Below are positions 42,413-52,328 of a DNA stretch of 64,000 nt, one piece after another. The notes below the pieces were generated by a model. The model worked only from the letters and a program-made list of their open reading frames with translations. It did not search any database and was not told where the DNA came from. Where the stretch lies: NCBI RefSeq assembly GCF_002897295.1, contig NZ_BEXF01000015.1, positions 83,431 to 147,430 of the forward strand, in the 5' to 3' direction. The stretch is from Brevibacillus reuszeri (GTDB taxonomy: Bacteria > Bacillota > Bacilli > Brevibacillales > Brevibacillaceae). Each line of letters opens with the position of its first letter. Positions within the stretch are counted from its first letter, which is position 1. A program made the position numbers and the translations under genes.

Positions 42413-44080
42413 TCAACGAATGATTTGAAGCTCTAGGAGTTTCTCCGTTATTTCAAAGCGATCTAGCAAAAGGGCAGCTTCGCCAGTCGTATTGGGAATG
42501 GGCATTTTTAACCTACGCAGCTGCTCAATTTGTTCACTGGTAACTTGCTCTTGCTTCTCGACCGCTTCTTTTAAGACCATCTTTTTCATCCATGGTTCTG
42601 TTGCCCGCTTCTCAACCAGCTCTTCCGCTTTGATCTGAGCAGCTCCCAAAGTGGGATACGGATCTAGATTGACACAGCTGATAAAGTCCCGCTCCTTGGC
42701 GTACGCCCAGATATTCCATCCTGGATCGTCAATGTCTGTAGACGGAACGAGGCAGATACTTCCCGCTCCTAGGTTAATACTGTAGCCTACGGGGAGTGGG
42801 TTCCAATCGAACTTACTCTCTTTCGGGAGAAGATCAACTACCTCTACCTGTTGGAATTTCTCTTCTAATGCTGATTCGTAGGCATTCATGATGAGCTGTT
42901 GTCGGATGACGTCTGAAGTACTGATTTCAATGTTCTCATTTACTTTTCCTGATGATTCTTCCTCACTCGTAATCCCCTTTTCCCGCTTAATTGCTTCTTG
43001 CTCAGTCGCTGTCCCGATGATGGACAACAGAGTGACGAGCTGATGTCGACTTGAGTTCCCGGCAAAATCGATAACAAGGCAATCTTTCTTACCGGGAAAC
43101 AGTCTCATACCTCTTCCGACTGCTTGAACGTACAAGGAACGACTTTGGGTAGGCCGTACCATAAGTACGCATGAAACTTCCGGGCAATCAAAACCTTCAG
43201 TAAGAACCATAACATTGGTCACTACGCGAATTTCACCCTGTGCAAATTTAGTTAGAATGTTTCTCCGTTCTTCGTCTTTCATGGTGCCATCCACATGATG
43301 GGCTGATATGCCAAATGAGCGGAAAGTAGCAGCCAAATCGATCGCGTGCTGAACCGAACAACAAAAGGCTACCGATAACTTCCCTTCGCATCGATTCAAA
43401 TAGGTTTCGACTACCAATTCATTCGTTTTAGCCGTATTAAAGTTCAACGCCAGTTGGGCTTCATCAAAGTCGCCATAGGTCGTTTTGATCTTTGATAGAT
43501 CCACTCCGGTATCAATTCGCTGCCCTCTTAAATTGACAAGGTACCCTTCCTTGATTAGATCCAGCATGTTGATTTCAAATACAATCTGGTCAAAGACGGT
43601 CGATAGTTCTTTCCCATCCGTTCGATCAGGAGTTGCGGTAACCCCGACAATTAAAAGATCAGGATTCTTTTCAGCGAAGTGATCAATGACCTTCAAATAA
43701 GTAGGGCTTACCGCATGATGACACTCGTCAATGATGATAAGTTCTACTTTTTCGGTTATCTGCTCCATCCGATTTACTAGTGATTGGACGGAACAAGAAA
43801 TGATTTGCTTTTCCACTTCATTCTCTTGGCCCTTGATGATCCCGACATCTGCCTCCGGCCAGACTTGCAATAACTTGCTTGCTGCTTGCCGTACCAATTC
43901 ATCACGGTGTGCGATAAACAATGATTTTTTATTCATTCTTCTGAAGATTTCACTACTGATAATGGTCTTTCCCGCACCGGTAGCTGCAATAATGAGTTGC
44001 CTCTTTACTTCATGTTGCAGCCGAATGACCTCTGATACCGCTTTCTCCTGGTACCAGCGCATGGACATAGGAGCTGCCAT
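42413..44080 (-). CDS. superfamily 2 DEAD/DEAH-box (type III Res/SSL2-like) helicase
   Basis: About 555 residues from ATG 44080 (AGAGGGGG site). Motif I AATGAGKT (34-41), motif II DECH (118-121), VTATPDRTDG (motif III), GTMKDEERRNILTKFAQGEI and the motif V/VI block MVRPTQSRSLYVQAVGRGMR are all intact. A further region of about 150 residues follows the helicase core. It unwinds or remodels DNA or RNA. With the neighbouring primase-like gene it could form a replication or repair unit of the element. Confidence 0.9.
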   Translation of the reverse strand: MAAPMSMRWYQEKAVSEVIRLQHEVKRQLIIAATGAGKTIISSEIFRRMNKKSLFIAHRDELVRQAASKLLQVWPEADVGIIKGQENEVEKQIISCSVQSLVNRMEQITEKVELIIIDECHHAVSPTYLKVIDHFAEKNPDLLIVGVTATPDRTDGKELSTVFDQIVFEINMLDLIKEGYLVNLRGQRIDTGVDLSKIKTTYGDFDEAQLALNFNTAKTNELVVETYLNRCEGKLSVAFCCSVQHAIDLAATFRSFGISAHHVDGTMKDEERRNILTKFAQGEIRVVTNVMVLTEGFDCPEVSCVLMVRPTQSRSLYVQAVGRGMRLFPGKKDCLVIDFAGNSSRHQLVTLLSIIGTATEQEAIKREKGITSEEESSGKVNENIEISTSDVIRQQLIMNAYESALEEKFQQVEVVDLLPKESKFDWNPLPVGYSINLGAGSICLVPSTDIDDPGWNIWAYAKERDFISCVNLDPYPTLGAAQIKAEELVEKRATEPWMKKMVLKEAVEKQEQVTSEQIEQLRRLKMPIPNTTGEAALLLDRFEITEKLLELQIIR

Positions 44081-44102
44081 GTGCATCCCCCTCTACAATG
44101 AA

Positions 44103-44324
44103 TTAATCCACTACAATGACCCTGACATCCACTTCTCCAATTTTCAAGTAGGACGGGCTAACTACTTGTGTTTGACTATGATCAGCAGGGACAAAATCTC
44201 TAGTCGGATGTGGTATCACGTATTCGAAGAAGATATAACCAAAACCAATCAACATGATGATTCCGATGATCATCATGTTGATGTTTCCGATGAACATTGC
44301 GATTCTTTTCACTTTGGCGTTCAT
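44103..44324 (-). CDS. small membrane protein (73 aa)
   Basis: ATG 44324 follows a GTGAG site and gives NAKVKRIAMFIGNINMMIIGIIMLIGFGYIFFEY, one transmembrane helix. It ends in a short external or cytoplasmic tail. It lies between the helicase gene and the 300-aa gene on the same strand. Function unknown. Confidence 0.55.
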   Translation of the reverse strand: MNAKVKRIAMFIGNINMMIIGIIMLIGFGYIFFEYVIPHPTRDFVPADHSQTQVVSPSYLKIGEVDVRVIVVD

Positions 44325-44325
44325 T

Positions 44326-45228
44326 TTACTCACCTTCTGGTTTCTTTTTGGATGGTTCTTTCGGGTCTTTTCTCTTACGGAACGCAGCAATGTAATCGTT
44401 CGATTTGATCACCATTTCGCAAACATTGTCCTTCTGCTGATTTTTCCTCAACCTACCATAGATCACACAATGTTTATCTACCAATTGTTCGTTGTTGTAG
44501 GTGAAGTAAGGGAAATGTGCCTGAAAAACTATTAGCGTAAAATTAATTCCGTTAACAGGATACAAATTGATGTAAATGACTTTCTCCCTGCGGTTCACAT
44601 GCTTCACTTTGCCAAGGATAAAATATTCACCAGTATCGTTGTTCTCGGTAACATAGCGGTGTGCAACGTCTGGTGTTAGGATCATCTCCGGCAACGGGAC
44701 CTTTATCTTCTTACCGCCTCGCTTAACCGAAAAGGAAATCGTTGTAAGTTCATCTGGAGTAAGTTTTGTGAGTAGCTTTACAATGGCCTTCGGGGAGCTG
44801 CATCTAGTAATTCTCTTGCTTTCTGGATCAATTTCTTCTTCCTCAGGCTTTTCTTTTTTACTGGGTTCTTTCTTTTCCGCTTCATCGTCCGATAGATACG
44901 TGCGATCGGGATCTAACCTACGGAGATTCAAATCAATTACGTATTCATCTTCATACAGCTGTGTGGCTTCCATAAGGGTCTGGTACTCAATCGTCTTTTC
45001 AAGCGCTTCAAGTGGATCGAGTTTTTGAAAGAATCCGCACTCTGGTTTATGTTGAGAATCTGCATGTCCTGTCGTTTTGAAATGAGGCGTAATGTCCTGA
45101 TTACCACGATTATGTATAACACTAACCCTACAATCAGCATCGATGCACTGCACCATTCCATGTTCAGTCTGATCGTAATCAATGGCCATCACACTTTGTT
45201 TTAGTTTGGTTGACCACGCTACTTTCAT
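44326..45228 (-). CDS. hypothetical protein with N-terminal zinc-like site and OB-like C-terminus
   Basis: A 300-residue protein. The N-terminal part has CIDADCRVSVIHNRGNQ, HADSQHKPECGFF, a Cys/His pattern like that of small nuclease-associated zinc domains. A charged low-complexity linker follows (KKEPSKKEKPEEEEIDPE). The C-terminal half is beta-rich with DKHCVIYGRLRKNQ, which resembles an OB-fold nucleic-acid binding domain. No name given. Probably co-transcribed with the small membrane protein and helicase genes. Confidence 0.65.
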   Translation of the reverse strand: MKVAWSTKLKQSVMAIDYDQTEHGMVQCIDADCRVSVIHNRGNQDITPHFKTTGHADSQHKPECGFFQKLDPLEALEKTIEYQTLMEATQLYEDEYVIDLNLRRLDPDRTYLSDDEAEKKEPSKKEKPEEEEIDPESKRITRCSSPKAIVKLLTKLTPDELTTISFSVKRGGKKIKVPLPEMILTPDVAHRYVTENNDTGEYFILGKVKHVNRREKVIYINLYPVNGINFTLIVFQAHFPYFTYNNEQLVDKHCVIYGRLRKNQQKDNVCEMVIKSNDYIAAFRKRKDPKEPSKKKPEGE

Positions 45229-45229
45229 C

Positions 45230-45799
45230 TTATCTTCCCTCCCGAGCTGGACGTTCCGACTTCAATAGATCCTTTCGTTCCTCATCTTCTTCCTCAGTGA
45301 AGGTTTGAAGTGATAAAGACTCTTGCTCTTCGTCTTCGTCTATCGTTGCATTTGAATCATCTGTCTTCTGATCAAGAGAGGATCTCTTTTTGTCCTCCCT
45401 ATTCCCGTCCTTACCTTTTGACTTCCTGTGCCCTCTACTCTCTTTTGCCACCTGACTTTTCAACAGGATAAAATGATACAAGTTCATATACATCAGGTAC
45501 CATCCGATAAAGAATCCTCCAAAAACACCAGTAAGGAATCCTTTTATCATGACGAAATTTCGGTTGAGGCCAAGGCAAATAAGGACAGCTTTCCCTAACC
45601 CCATGTTGTGCTTATGAGTAATGTAGTAATAGAAGCCTGGGAATGCAAAAGCAACATAAAGTAACTCATAATTGCTCTGTTGACTAAAAATAGATATGGT
45701 TTGCAAGAGAGCAAGGAGAGCCAATGCAAGGTTGCCGATGATGACTCTCCATTTCAGTTTCGATTCATTCACTTTGAATATAGGCTCGTCCGTGTTCAT
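45230..45799 (-). CDS. membrane protein with acidic C-terminal tail
   Basis: A 189-residue protein with about four hydrophobic stretches between residues 18 and 115 (ALALLALLQTISI, GKAVLICLGL, GFLTGVFGGFFIGWYLM). The tail of about 70 residues is hydrophilic and acidic (DDSNATIDEDEEQESL). Its start overlaps the end of the 65-aa gene. Unknown function. Confidence 0.6.
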   Translation of the reverse strand: MNTDEPIFKVNESKLKWRVIIGNLALALLALLQTISIFSQQSNYELLYVAFAFPGFYYYITHKHNMGLGKAVLICLGLNRNFVMIKGFLTGVFGGFFIGWYLMYMNLYHFILLKSQVAKESRGHRKSKGKDGNREDKKRSSLDQKTDDSNATIDEDEEQESLSLQTFTEEEDEERKDLLKSERPAREGR

Positions 45800-45993
45800 A
45801 GGGATTTTTCTCTAATTAAGAATCCTTCGCCATCCAATCCCCAATAAGCGTGCCCTCTTCTGTCTTCCATAATCTGAGGTTCTTGAATACCGATACGCAA
45901 AATGGTACCGAAACTTGCCGATGGCAAAGGAGCTAATTGACTAATTCTCAAATCGATTGATTCGGATACTTTACTTGCAGCTCTTTTTTTCAA
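45796..45993 (-). CDS. small hypothetical protein (65 aa), TTG start
   Basis: The TTG at 45993 is eight bases after AAAGGAG and begins KKRAASKVSE. A longer frame starting at 46056 would lie inside the leader hairpin and is unlikely. The protein contains LRISQLAPLPSASFGT and ends in RREKSL-like. First gene of the operon after family 1 leader copy C. Not recognised. Confidence 0.6.
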   Translation of the reverse strand: MKKRAASKVSESIDLRISQLAPLPSASFGTILRIGIQEPQIMEDRRGHAYWGLDGEGFLIREKSL

Positions 45994-46029
45994 GTGGAAC
46001 ACTCCTTTAATGGGTTTTCGTTCTGAAAC

Positions 46030-46087
46030 AAAAAAAGACGAATCCCTTTTCTCCAATGAAGAGAAAAGAAATTCGTCGGTATTTCCG
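46030..46087 (-). promoter_or_regulatory. family 1 leader attenuator, copy C
   Basis: CGGAAATACCG (46077-46087) on the minus strand runs into the stem GACGAAT/ATTCGTC (arms 46037-46043 and 46071-46077), extended by CTTTTCTC/GAGAAAAG, then seven T. It precedes the operon running to the helicase and primase-like genes. Confidence 0.7.
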
Positions 46088-46121
46088 CCGAGGTTTTTTT
46101 AGTTCGATCAATTTCCACTCT

Positions 46122-46151
46122 ATTATAGTACATTACCAACTTAGCCTGCAA
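46122..46151 (-). promoter_or_regulatory. promoter upstream of leader copy C
   Basis: TTGCAG (46146-46151), 18-bp spacer, TATAAT (46122-46127) on the minus strand. Confidence 0.65.
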
Positions 46152-46283
46152 GGAAATCTCTCATTCATATGTTATGCTGCAAAAGTAGGAGATTCAATCC
46201 TGATTAATGTACTAAGGTAAAAAAGAAAGGTATAGACTATTGCAGCAGTTAACATCAAGGATGACACTGTAATTTTTGAATTT

Positions 46284-46487
46284 TCATTTCGAATATTTAG
46301 ACTCTAACCACAGGTATATTTTCTCTTTAACCTCTGTATCATACCATCCCCATTGAAGAGCTAAGCCTTTAATGTCAGATGGAACTTCTTCGGCAATAAT
46401 TGTGATTTGTTCTTCGCTCGGCTTAGTTCCTGTTATATCTAAAAAACAATCGTGCACTTGATCTCTCATGCTTTGAATTTCATTCAT
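46284..46487 (-). CDS. small hypothetical protein (67 aa)
   Basis: A short acidic protein (IQSMRDQVHDCFLDITGTKPSEEQI) ending in YLWLESKYSK. It overlaps the 49-aa membrane gene by eight bases and is probably translated by coupling. The family is not recognised; it looks like a small phage-type protein. Confidence 0.6.
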   Translation of the reverse strand: MNEIQSMRDQVHDCFLDITGTKPSEEQITIIAEEVPSDIKGLALQWGWYDTEVKEKIYLWLESKYSK

Positions 46488-46629
46488 TTTCAGTACCTCC
46501 AGAGTAGGTATTGTGCTTTGATGGTCCTAGTGCTGTCTCGGATTGATAGTTAATAGCAACACCAACCATGAACATTATCGTTAACATTATTGAAAATAAT
46601 ACCAATCCTACCTTCTTCACATTATACAT
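46480..46629 (-). CDS. small membrane protein (49 aa)
   Basis: KKVGLVLFSIMLTIMFMVGVAINYQSE is one transmembrane helix with a short polar tail. AGGGGA lies about seven bases before the ATG. Coupled to the 67-aa gene. Confidence 0.55.
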   Translation of the reverse strand: MYNVKKVGLVLFSIMLTIMFMVGVAINYQSETALGPSKHNTYSGGTENE

Positions 46630-46667
46630 ATAATAATTCCCCTATTCTATCGGATTTTGAGATAAAA

Positions 46668-46697
46668 CAAGAGATGACCATTATCAGCCATCTCTTG
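46668..46697 (-). terminator. terminator of the large exported protein gene
   Basis: CAAGAGATG / CATCTCTTG stem followed by TTTTATC on the minus strand, 21 bp after the stop codon of the 1,571-residue gene. Confidence 0.85.
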
Positions 46698-46717
46698 CCA
46701 TTTAGTAATTCCATGGT

Positions 46718-49700
46718 CTACTTGTAATGGGTTTTGTATGCCTGCCATTCGGCTGCGTTCCCTAGAATCTCGATAGGCAACTTGTAATCATCCATGTTGT
46801 GACCACGCAGCTGCGTCTTATCATACACGGGATACCCTTTATCGACTCCAAACTTGAAGCGGGGCAGGAAGAATACAGCGTAGTTCCCTCGCTGCAATCC
46901 ACTCCATACATCCCCCATCTTTAAGGTATCCACTCCATTTTCTCGATTACCCAGTTTTGGTACGGAAATGGATGGACCGTGCCACTCTTGTCCTACTTTC
47001 ACGAGATTGAGCGAGTTTCGTAGGTCAGTGTTCTTTCCGCCTTTTTCTTGCATCCAGGATGTAGCAGACAGGATGACTGGATATTGATTGGAGAAAGGAT
47101 GCTTATGTCGTGGCTCGAAGATCATGTGAGTAAGAATGGTTTCCCCGGCATAGTAGGAGCTGTTTGTACTCGATTTGTACCGGTCTCTTGAATGCTTATC
47201 AATCCATTCTGGTGTGTGCAGCAATACGCCTTTTGCATTTGGTTCGTATACCTCAAACTTGGTATCATCCCCAGTAACTTTAATAGTAAACGTGTTTTGA
47301 ATGCTGCCACGATCTGTTCCTGGTGCGCAATCTCCAGCTGGAGCGTCTGGATCAGATGGATCGCTCGTTCCGGAACATAACTCATAACTGATCTCAAAAT
47401 CCACCTTGTAGGGTACCTCAACTTCAAATGCTTCCGTTTTAACAACGTAATCTTCAGCATTTAGTTGTAGTGCCCATGTTGTTAATGTTGGTACTGTTGT
47501 ACCATCGTAGATCTGACTTTGTACAGCAGATTTCGGATTCAACGAGTAGTTTCTATCGATTCCAGGTCCAAGTACCGTCATTGGGAAGGAACCGGGCCAT
47601 CTAGTCAAGGAATTAGATTGTGCATTCCAACTTGTTGGATTAACTGAAATAGAAACGTTCTCGTAATAGGAATCGGGGTACTTGGCTTCGTAATAGGCAG
47701 TCATATCTACAATTGCTTGAGCAATTTCTTGATCAATCTGAGCAAATGCAGCATTGATTTGACCTTGATTGACTTCTACCTCAATTCGGGCTGGCTCTTT
47801 TTCCCAAGTCCCATCAGCTGTACTTTGCAGAAGACGGTCGTCAGAATCATATACCTTGATCTTCATCTTTCCACCAGGGATTTCTCCCCCTGGTTCGCAC
47901 GTAGTGCAAGGTTCGGGATCAGGTGGAGGATCTTTCCCTTTACCTATCTCTAAAGTGATGGTATACGTACAATCCTGAGCATTCGGCCAGTCTTTATCAA
48001 TTACGGACCCAGCTATTTGGTAGCTTCCCTCAGCCACAGGGGTACTAGGACTAAAACCAACATCATCAGGAAGCAGGTTTTCTAAAGCTGGTGAGGATGT
48101 CCAACTTGATTCGATGTAAAATCCAAAACCACTCGATTTATCCAATAATGGCTCTGGAGTGTTCCATAAAATCACTGAGAAAACGTCTGGTGATGTTGGG
48201 TAGTTTATAGTAGCACCACTTTTGACAATCTTCTCCGTCCAAACGTCACCGAACTTATCAAACACATGAACATAAATCGCATCGCAACCCTCAGATGTAT
48301 TGAGGATCTTAACGGTTATCGCGAGTTCGCAATTAAGCAGCGCAGGGTATCTGGTATCAACAACTTTTGCCTTGATCACATACGTACCCGTAGATAGTGC
48401 GTTCGCCTCAAAACTTTCAGCAGGAGAGCTAGCTTTGTTCGCGATAACTTGTCCAGTCACTTTATTGACAGCTGTCCAAGTGACTTTCAATCGATTACTC
48501 TTATCTGCATCTGATACAGCGAGTTTAATATCGAGTGAACCTGTTGAGGTAACAAAAGGATGTACCTTTCCCTCGCCGTTGTTGCTGGAACTTCCTCCTT
48601 GATCGTATGTCCACCTGTTATTACTCGAAGTCCATAGGTGGATGTATAGATCATCACACGTTGTTTCCGTTACAGTGATTTCAATATACTGAATGCACGT
48701 GATCCCTTTTCCTTTCATCGTTGCTTTCAGGGTATAAGTCACTGGGGAAGATTCTGAAAATCTCTTCGTAAACGGGTTACCAGTGCTTGTACTGGTTCCT
48801 TTCGAGCTGGTTAATTCCCAATTCACAGATTGAATTCCTTTAGAAGAACCGTTCATCAGGGCATAGGCCTCGACGTCGAAAGCTGTTCCCGTTGTGAGTT
48901 TGAGTTTGTATGGGTTGGCTTGCGTCCCTGACCCATTTTTGCTCTCGAAAGTACCATTCACTTTTAAGCGTAAATCGAGATTATCACAATCAAATTCTCC
49001 ACCCGGAGGATATCCCCATACAACCTTAATGGTAAAGCACGTCTCTCCTCCTAGCTTTGGATCTTCCCTTGAAACGGTAATCAGGAATCCATCAGGCACT
49101 TTTTCAGGTCCCTGATTAAACGTTTGCTTCAATTGGTATGCTGTTTCTCCGTAAGTTCCATACGAAGATTGGACAAACCAATAGACTTTTGCTGAAGGCG
49201 ATCCCTGATACAAGGCTTCAAAAACAGTCTCATTTAACTCCCCAGGTGCAACATGGAGAATGTATGGATTACTTGGTGTACCGGTTCCGCTTGAAAAATT
49301 AACTTTTTCGCCATCCACTGTCACGGAGCCAATTTCAAATCCTTCGCATCCTTTATCCGGTGGAGCTGTTGAAATAACGATATTCATTTCCCAAGGCGGA
49401 CAATCTATATCTTCAATCTCCTTAAATCGTTTGTGTCCGTCATGTCGGATTTTATACGTTCCTGCTTTGTCAAACCATACTTGATCATTCTTTGGAAGTC
49501 CTTGGTTATACGAAGCCTGATACAAGAAGTTGTCTGTTTCATATGGAACGTATCTATCCCTGCGATCATCGTGCTGTAATGGCCAACGCTTCACAGTACC
49601 ATCTGGGTAAACGATCTCCCAATTTACAGGGTATGGTTGGTTAGCATCTCTTCCATCATGATAAACCACATGGAAATCCAGTTTAACCGTATCGGGAGTG

Positions 49701-51433
49701 CGGTATATCGTAGTTCCGCTACTCAGCTGCTCTCCACCAACATAGTTGTTATAAACAATGGGACATTTTGGTTCACCTGGTTTGACTTTCTTCTCGGTCG
49801 TTAACGTTACGTTGTAGCACCATACTTTTCCATCGTTTCCTCTATACTCAATCTTAAAAGTAATATTGTCATTCTCGCTGATGCTGATGGCATACTCACT
49901 GATGATAAGGCTCGTGCCACCAATGGTGACTGCACTTGCTTTCGCAGGAGCTCCATCTACATACCACGATCCACCACCACCACCGCTACTGGGCCGTATG
50001 GTTACCTTTTCTTGCTTGCTGTTCATGTATTCAGCGACTACTTTCACGCTTACATTTGCTGTTGCGTGTGGTGTAATTACCGAATATTCAGTTGCTTCTG
50101 AACTTCCTGAATTCAGTTTGTGAGTAATATCCATCTTTTGTGCTTGGGAAGGATCAGAAGGTGGACACGGTATACTACCTTGCATATCTGCTTTCACGTA
50201 CGTAGTTAAGCAGATCTCATTTGATCCCGGTAAAGAGTAGGTGATTTTATAGACTTGTCCAGGAGAATTGGGAACGCTGAAGCTAAAAGTCGCAGAGTTG
50301 TTTACATTAAAAGCTGGATAGCCTTCAACTTTCCAATCACCTTTTGCACCCGCGCCATTGGTTTCAGCCAAAAACCGAGCTACTTCTCCAACCGTAACAA
50401 TTTGTGTACTTCCTGCTGTAACGATCGGATCTGAAGCTTTTGTTCCTGAGTGAACATTGATTTTCGCACAAACAGCAGCTGGTGGACCACCACCTACTGT
50501 AAATGTTGCAATTGCTGGTGTTGGAGTACGTATATCAGGCGCTCCTTGATTCGCTCGTTTTTTCGAATCTACGATCAGGAACTGCACTTCATACGTACCC
50601 GCCTCATGCCCACCAACTGGGGGCTTATACTCAAGTACCTTCCCATTGTTATTCCATGTAAAAGATTCAACATGCTGACCAGTAGGCTCTTTGTAGTATT
50701 TAATCACATCACCGAATTGGACGTATCCCCTTCCCGAAGTCTTATTGATAACGGACAGGTTTAGAACTTCTACCCCTTTATTAAACTTCGAGAAATCGGT
50801 TGCTGAAGCTGTGATTTTTACCACTTCATTAGGCTGATAGGTGGTTTTATCTGTCTTTACTTCACGGGTTGGTCGTGGCGTTGTGAAGAAGTATTCTTTT
50901 CTTCGATATTTACCTCCACCCATATCATAAATGGCACTGTGATCATATTCTCCCCAGCCACCGGAAGATTCAGCTACTTTTGCGAGGTTTTTCATATTTC
51001 CTATTACGTTTACTGAAGATAGATTAGTAAAGTCATGAGCATAAACTCCGCCATTCCATGTGTTTGCATAAGAGGGGTTTCCATTGAAGATTTTTGCCCA
51101 TTCTTCAGCATCTGAATGGGTCCCGAAAATATATCCGTTATCCGCTACCGCTTTTCTATCAGCAAAATGGAGGGCCGTTCCCTGTTTTTTTCCGTCAACA
51201 TACATATCAACAAGTGTTGTAGATAAGTCCTCTTTTTTGAAAGTGGGGCCAGCAATATTTACACGCCCCGCTTCTTCTGTTGCAGTTCCAGCTCGGTCTA
51301 ACCAACCAACATTAAAACCGCTCGTATTTGCGTCTATAGCTGAAACAGTAATGGGGGGTGAACTTATTACCCCCGATACTGCTAAGATTACTGCTAATAG
51401 TAAAGGAATGCCTTTCTTTCTTATAAACTCCAT
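46718..51433 (-). CDS. very large exported protein at the end of the Tad-like cluster
   Basis: A 1,571-residue protein. Signal peptide (FIRKKGIPLLLAVILAVSGVI) is probably cut after a VSA segment. The rest is a string of beta-sandwich domains of about 100 residues, many opening with a CxxL/CxxI strand. Pairs of Cys (for example CPPSDPSQ, CEGFEIG, CDNLDLRL, CDDLYIHL, CDAIYVHV) mark each repeat, about ten in all, with a C-terminal acidic cluster and a terminal domain (RGHNMDDYKLPIEIL). No SLH, LPXTG or catalytic motif. It is probably a large adhesin or pilus-associated fibre made with the upstream Tad-like genes. Confidence 0.8.
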   Translation of the reverse strand: MEFIRKKGIPLLLAVILAVSGVISSPPITVSAIDANTSGFNVGWLDRAGTATEEAGRVNIAGPTFKKEDLSTTLVDMYVDGKKQGTALHFADRKAVADNGYIFGTHSDAEEWAKIFNGNPSYANTWNGGVYAHDFTNLSSVNVIGNMKNLAKVAESSGGWGEYDHSAIYDMGGGKYRRKEYFFTTPRPTREVKTDKTTYQPNEVVKITASATDFSKFNKGVEVLNLSVINKTSGRGYVQFGDVIKYYKEPTGQHVESFTWNNNGKVLEYKPPVGGHEAGTYEVQFLIVDSKKRANQGAPDIRTPTPAIATFTVGGGPPAAVCAKINVHSGTKASDPIVTAGSTQIVTVGEVARFLAETNGAGAKGDWKVEGYPAFNVNNSATFSFSVPNSPGQVYKITYSLPGSNEICLTTYVKADMQGSIPCPPSDPSQAQKMDITHKLNSGSSEATEYSVITPHATANVSVKVVAEYMNSKQEKVTIRPSSGGGGGSWYVDGAPAKASAVTIGGTSLIISEYAISISENDNITFKIEYRGNDGKVWCYNVTLTTEKKVKPGEPKCPIVYNNYVGGEQLSSGTTIYRTPDTVKLDFHVVYHDGRDANQPYPVNWEIVYPDGTVKRWPLQHDDRRDRYVPYETDNFLYQASYNQGLPKNDQVWFDKAGTYKIRHDGHKRFKEIEDIDCPPWEMNIVISTAPPDKGCEGFEIGSVTVDGEKVNFSSGTGTPSNPYILHVAPGELNETVFEALYQGSPSAKVYWFVQSSYGTYGETAYQLKQTFNQGPEKVPDGFLITVSREDPKLGGETCFTIKVVWGYPPGGEFDCDNLDLRLKVNGTFESKNGSGTQANPYKLKLTTGTAFDVEAYALMNGSSKGIQSVNWELTSSKGTSTSTGNPFTKRFSESSPVTYTLKATMKGKGITCIQYIEITVTETTCDDLYIHLWTSSNNRWTYDQGGSSSNNGEGKVHPFVTSTGSLDIKLAVSDADKSNRLKVTWTAVNKVTGQVIANKASSPAESFEANALSTGTYVIKAKVVDTRYPALLNCELAITVKILNTSEGCDAIYVHVFDKFGDVWTEKIVKSGATINYPTSPDVFSVILWNTPEPLLDKSSGFGFYIESSWTSSPALENLLPDDVGFSPSTPVAEGSYQIAGSVIDKDWPNAQDCTYTITLEIGKGKDPPPDPEPCTTCEPGGEIPGGKMKIKVYDSDDRLLQSTADGTWEKEPARIEVEVNQGQINAAFAQIDQEIAQAIVDMTAYYEAKYPDSYYENVSISVNPTSWNAQSNSLTRWPGSFPMTVLGPGIDRNYSLNPKSAVQSQIYDGTTVPTLTTWALQLNAEDYVVKTEAFEVEVPYKVDFEISYELCSGTSDPSDPDAPAGDCAPGTDRGSIQNTFTIKVTGDDTKFEVYEPNAKGVLLHTPEWIDKHSRDRYKSSTNSSYYAGETILTHMIFEPRHKHPFSNQYPVILSATSWMQEKGGKNTDLRNSLNLVKVGQEWHGPSISVPKLGNRENGVDTLKMGDVWSGLQRGNYAVFFLPRFKFGVDKGYPVYDKTQLRGHNMDDYKLPIEILGNAAEWQAYKTHYK

Positions 51434-51455
51434 CCTCATCCCGCCATTAGTTTTT

Positions 51456-52328
51456 CTATTTAAGTAACATATTGACCCTTGTTAATTTTGGTAATTCCGT
51501 ATAACTGTAACTGGTTACTAGTCCAGCTTTTTTAGGAAGAGCAACCGTAAAAACCATAGCCTTAATATTCGCTTTCACTTTTATCTTTGTTCCGGGTTTA
51601 AGATAAACGATAGAATCATCCGCTAACAAAATCGTACCGTAAATAATATGGTCTTTACTCGTTGGAACCGTACCTAGTAAAAAACCGTTCTCTACCTTTA
51701 AACTAGCATGGAATTGATCAGCAATTTTCCCTCCGCTCACAATGCCGTTGTATTCAACATGAAGAAACTCTAATACAAGTGCTCCCTCTGCTCTAACAAA
51801 AGGGCTTTCCCCAGTTTGTCCCCATACCCTAGGTAGAATAGAACGTGACTGTAAGTGCTGATAATTTGTATTCCCAGGCCATATACCCCCGCGATATGGT
51901 TTCCACGCATTATTAACAATCAAAGATGCTTCCTCTTTAGTAAGAGGTTTATTCGGATCGATCGTTACACCTGCAAGAATCCCAACCTTGTTCGCTTTTT
52001 CATAAGCATCTTTTGCCCAGTGTCCAACAGGAAGTTGCTCTACTGGTGTTTTCTCTTTCAATTGCATGACCGTAACCAAGCTAGTTAGCAGCTGTCCTTG
52101 TGTCATTTGAACCTCAGGCTTAAAAGTTCCATCCGCGTACTTCCACATCACGTTTTTATTCAGAACGTAATCAATAGCTGTTTTATATTGATGGTTCTGA
52201 TAATCGGTTGCCTGTTGAGCTTTCACCGCAGCTGCTGCTTGAGCAAAAGTGACAGGTGTTGGCCCCATTGCCAAAACTCCTGTTGTAATCAACGTAGCAA
52301 CCAGCAATCCGTTAACTTGTCTTTTCAT
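51456..52328 (-). CDS. SLH-domain surface protein
   Basis: A 290-residue exported protein with a signal peptide (LLVATLITTGVLAMG...VTFAQA). SLH-like segments: AIDYVLNKNVMWKYADGTFKPEVQMTQGQLLTSLV and GHWAKDAYEKANKVGILAGVTIDPNKPLTKEEASLIV. A C-terminal beta-rich region follows (from about 180). SLH domains bind the pyruvylated wall polymer, so this protein could anchor the pilus or the neighbouring large protein. It overlaps the upstream gene by 17 bases. Confidence 0.8.
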   Translation of the reverse strand: MKRQVNGLLVATLITTGVLAMGPTPVTFAQAAAAVKAQQATDYQNHQYKTAIDYVLNKNVMWKYADGTFKPEVQMTQGQLLTSLVTVMQLKEKTPVEQLPVGHWAKDAYEKANKVGILAGVTIDPNKPLTKEEASLIVNNAWKPYRGGIWPGNTNYQHLQSRSILPRVWGQTGESPFVRAEGALVLEFLHVEYNGIVSGGKIADQFHASLKVENGFLLGTVPTSKDHIIYGTILLADDSIVYLKPGTKIKVKANIKAMVFTVALPKKAGLVTSYSYTELPKLTRVNMLLK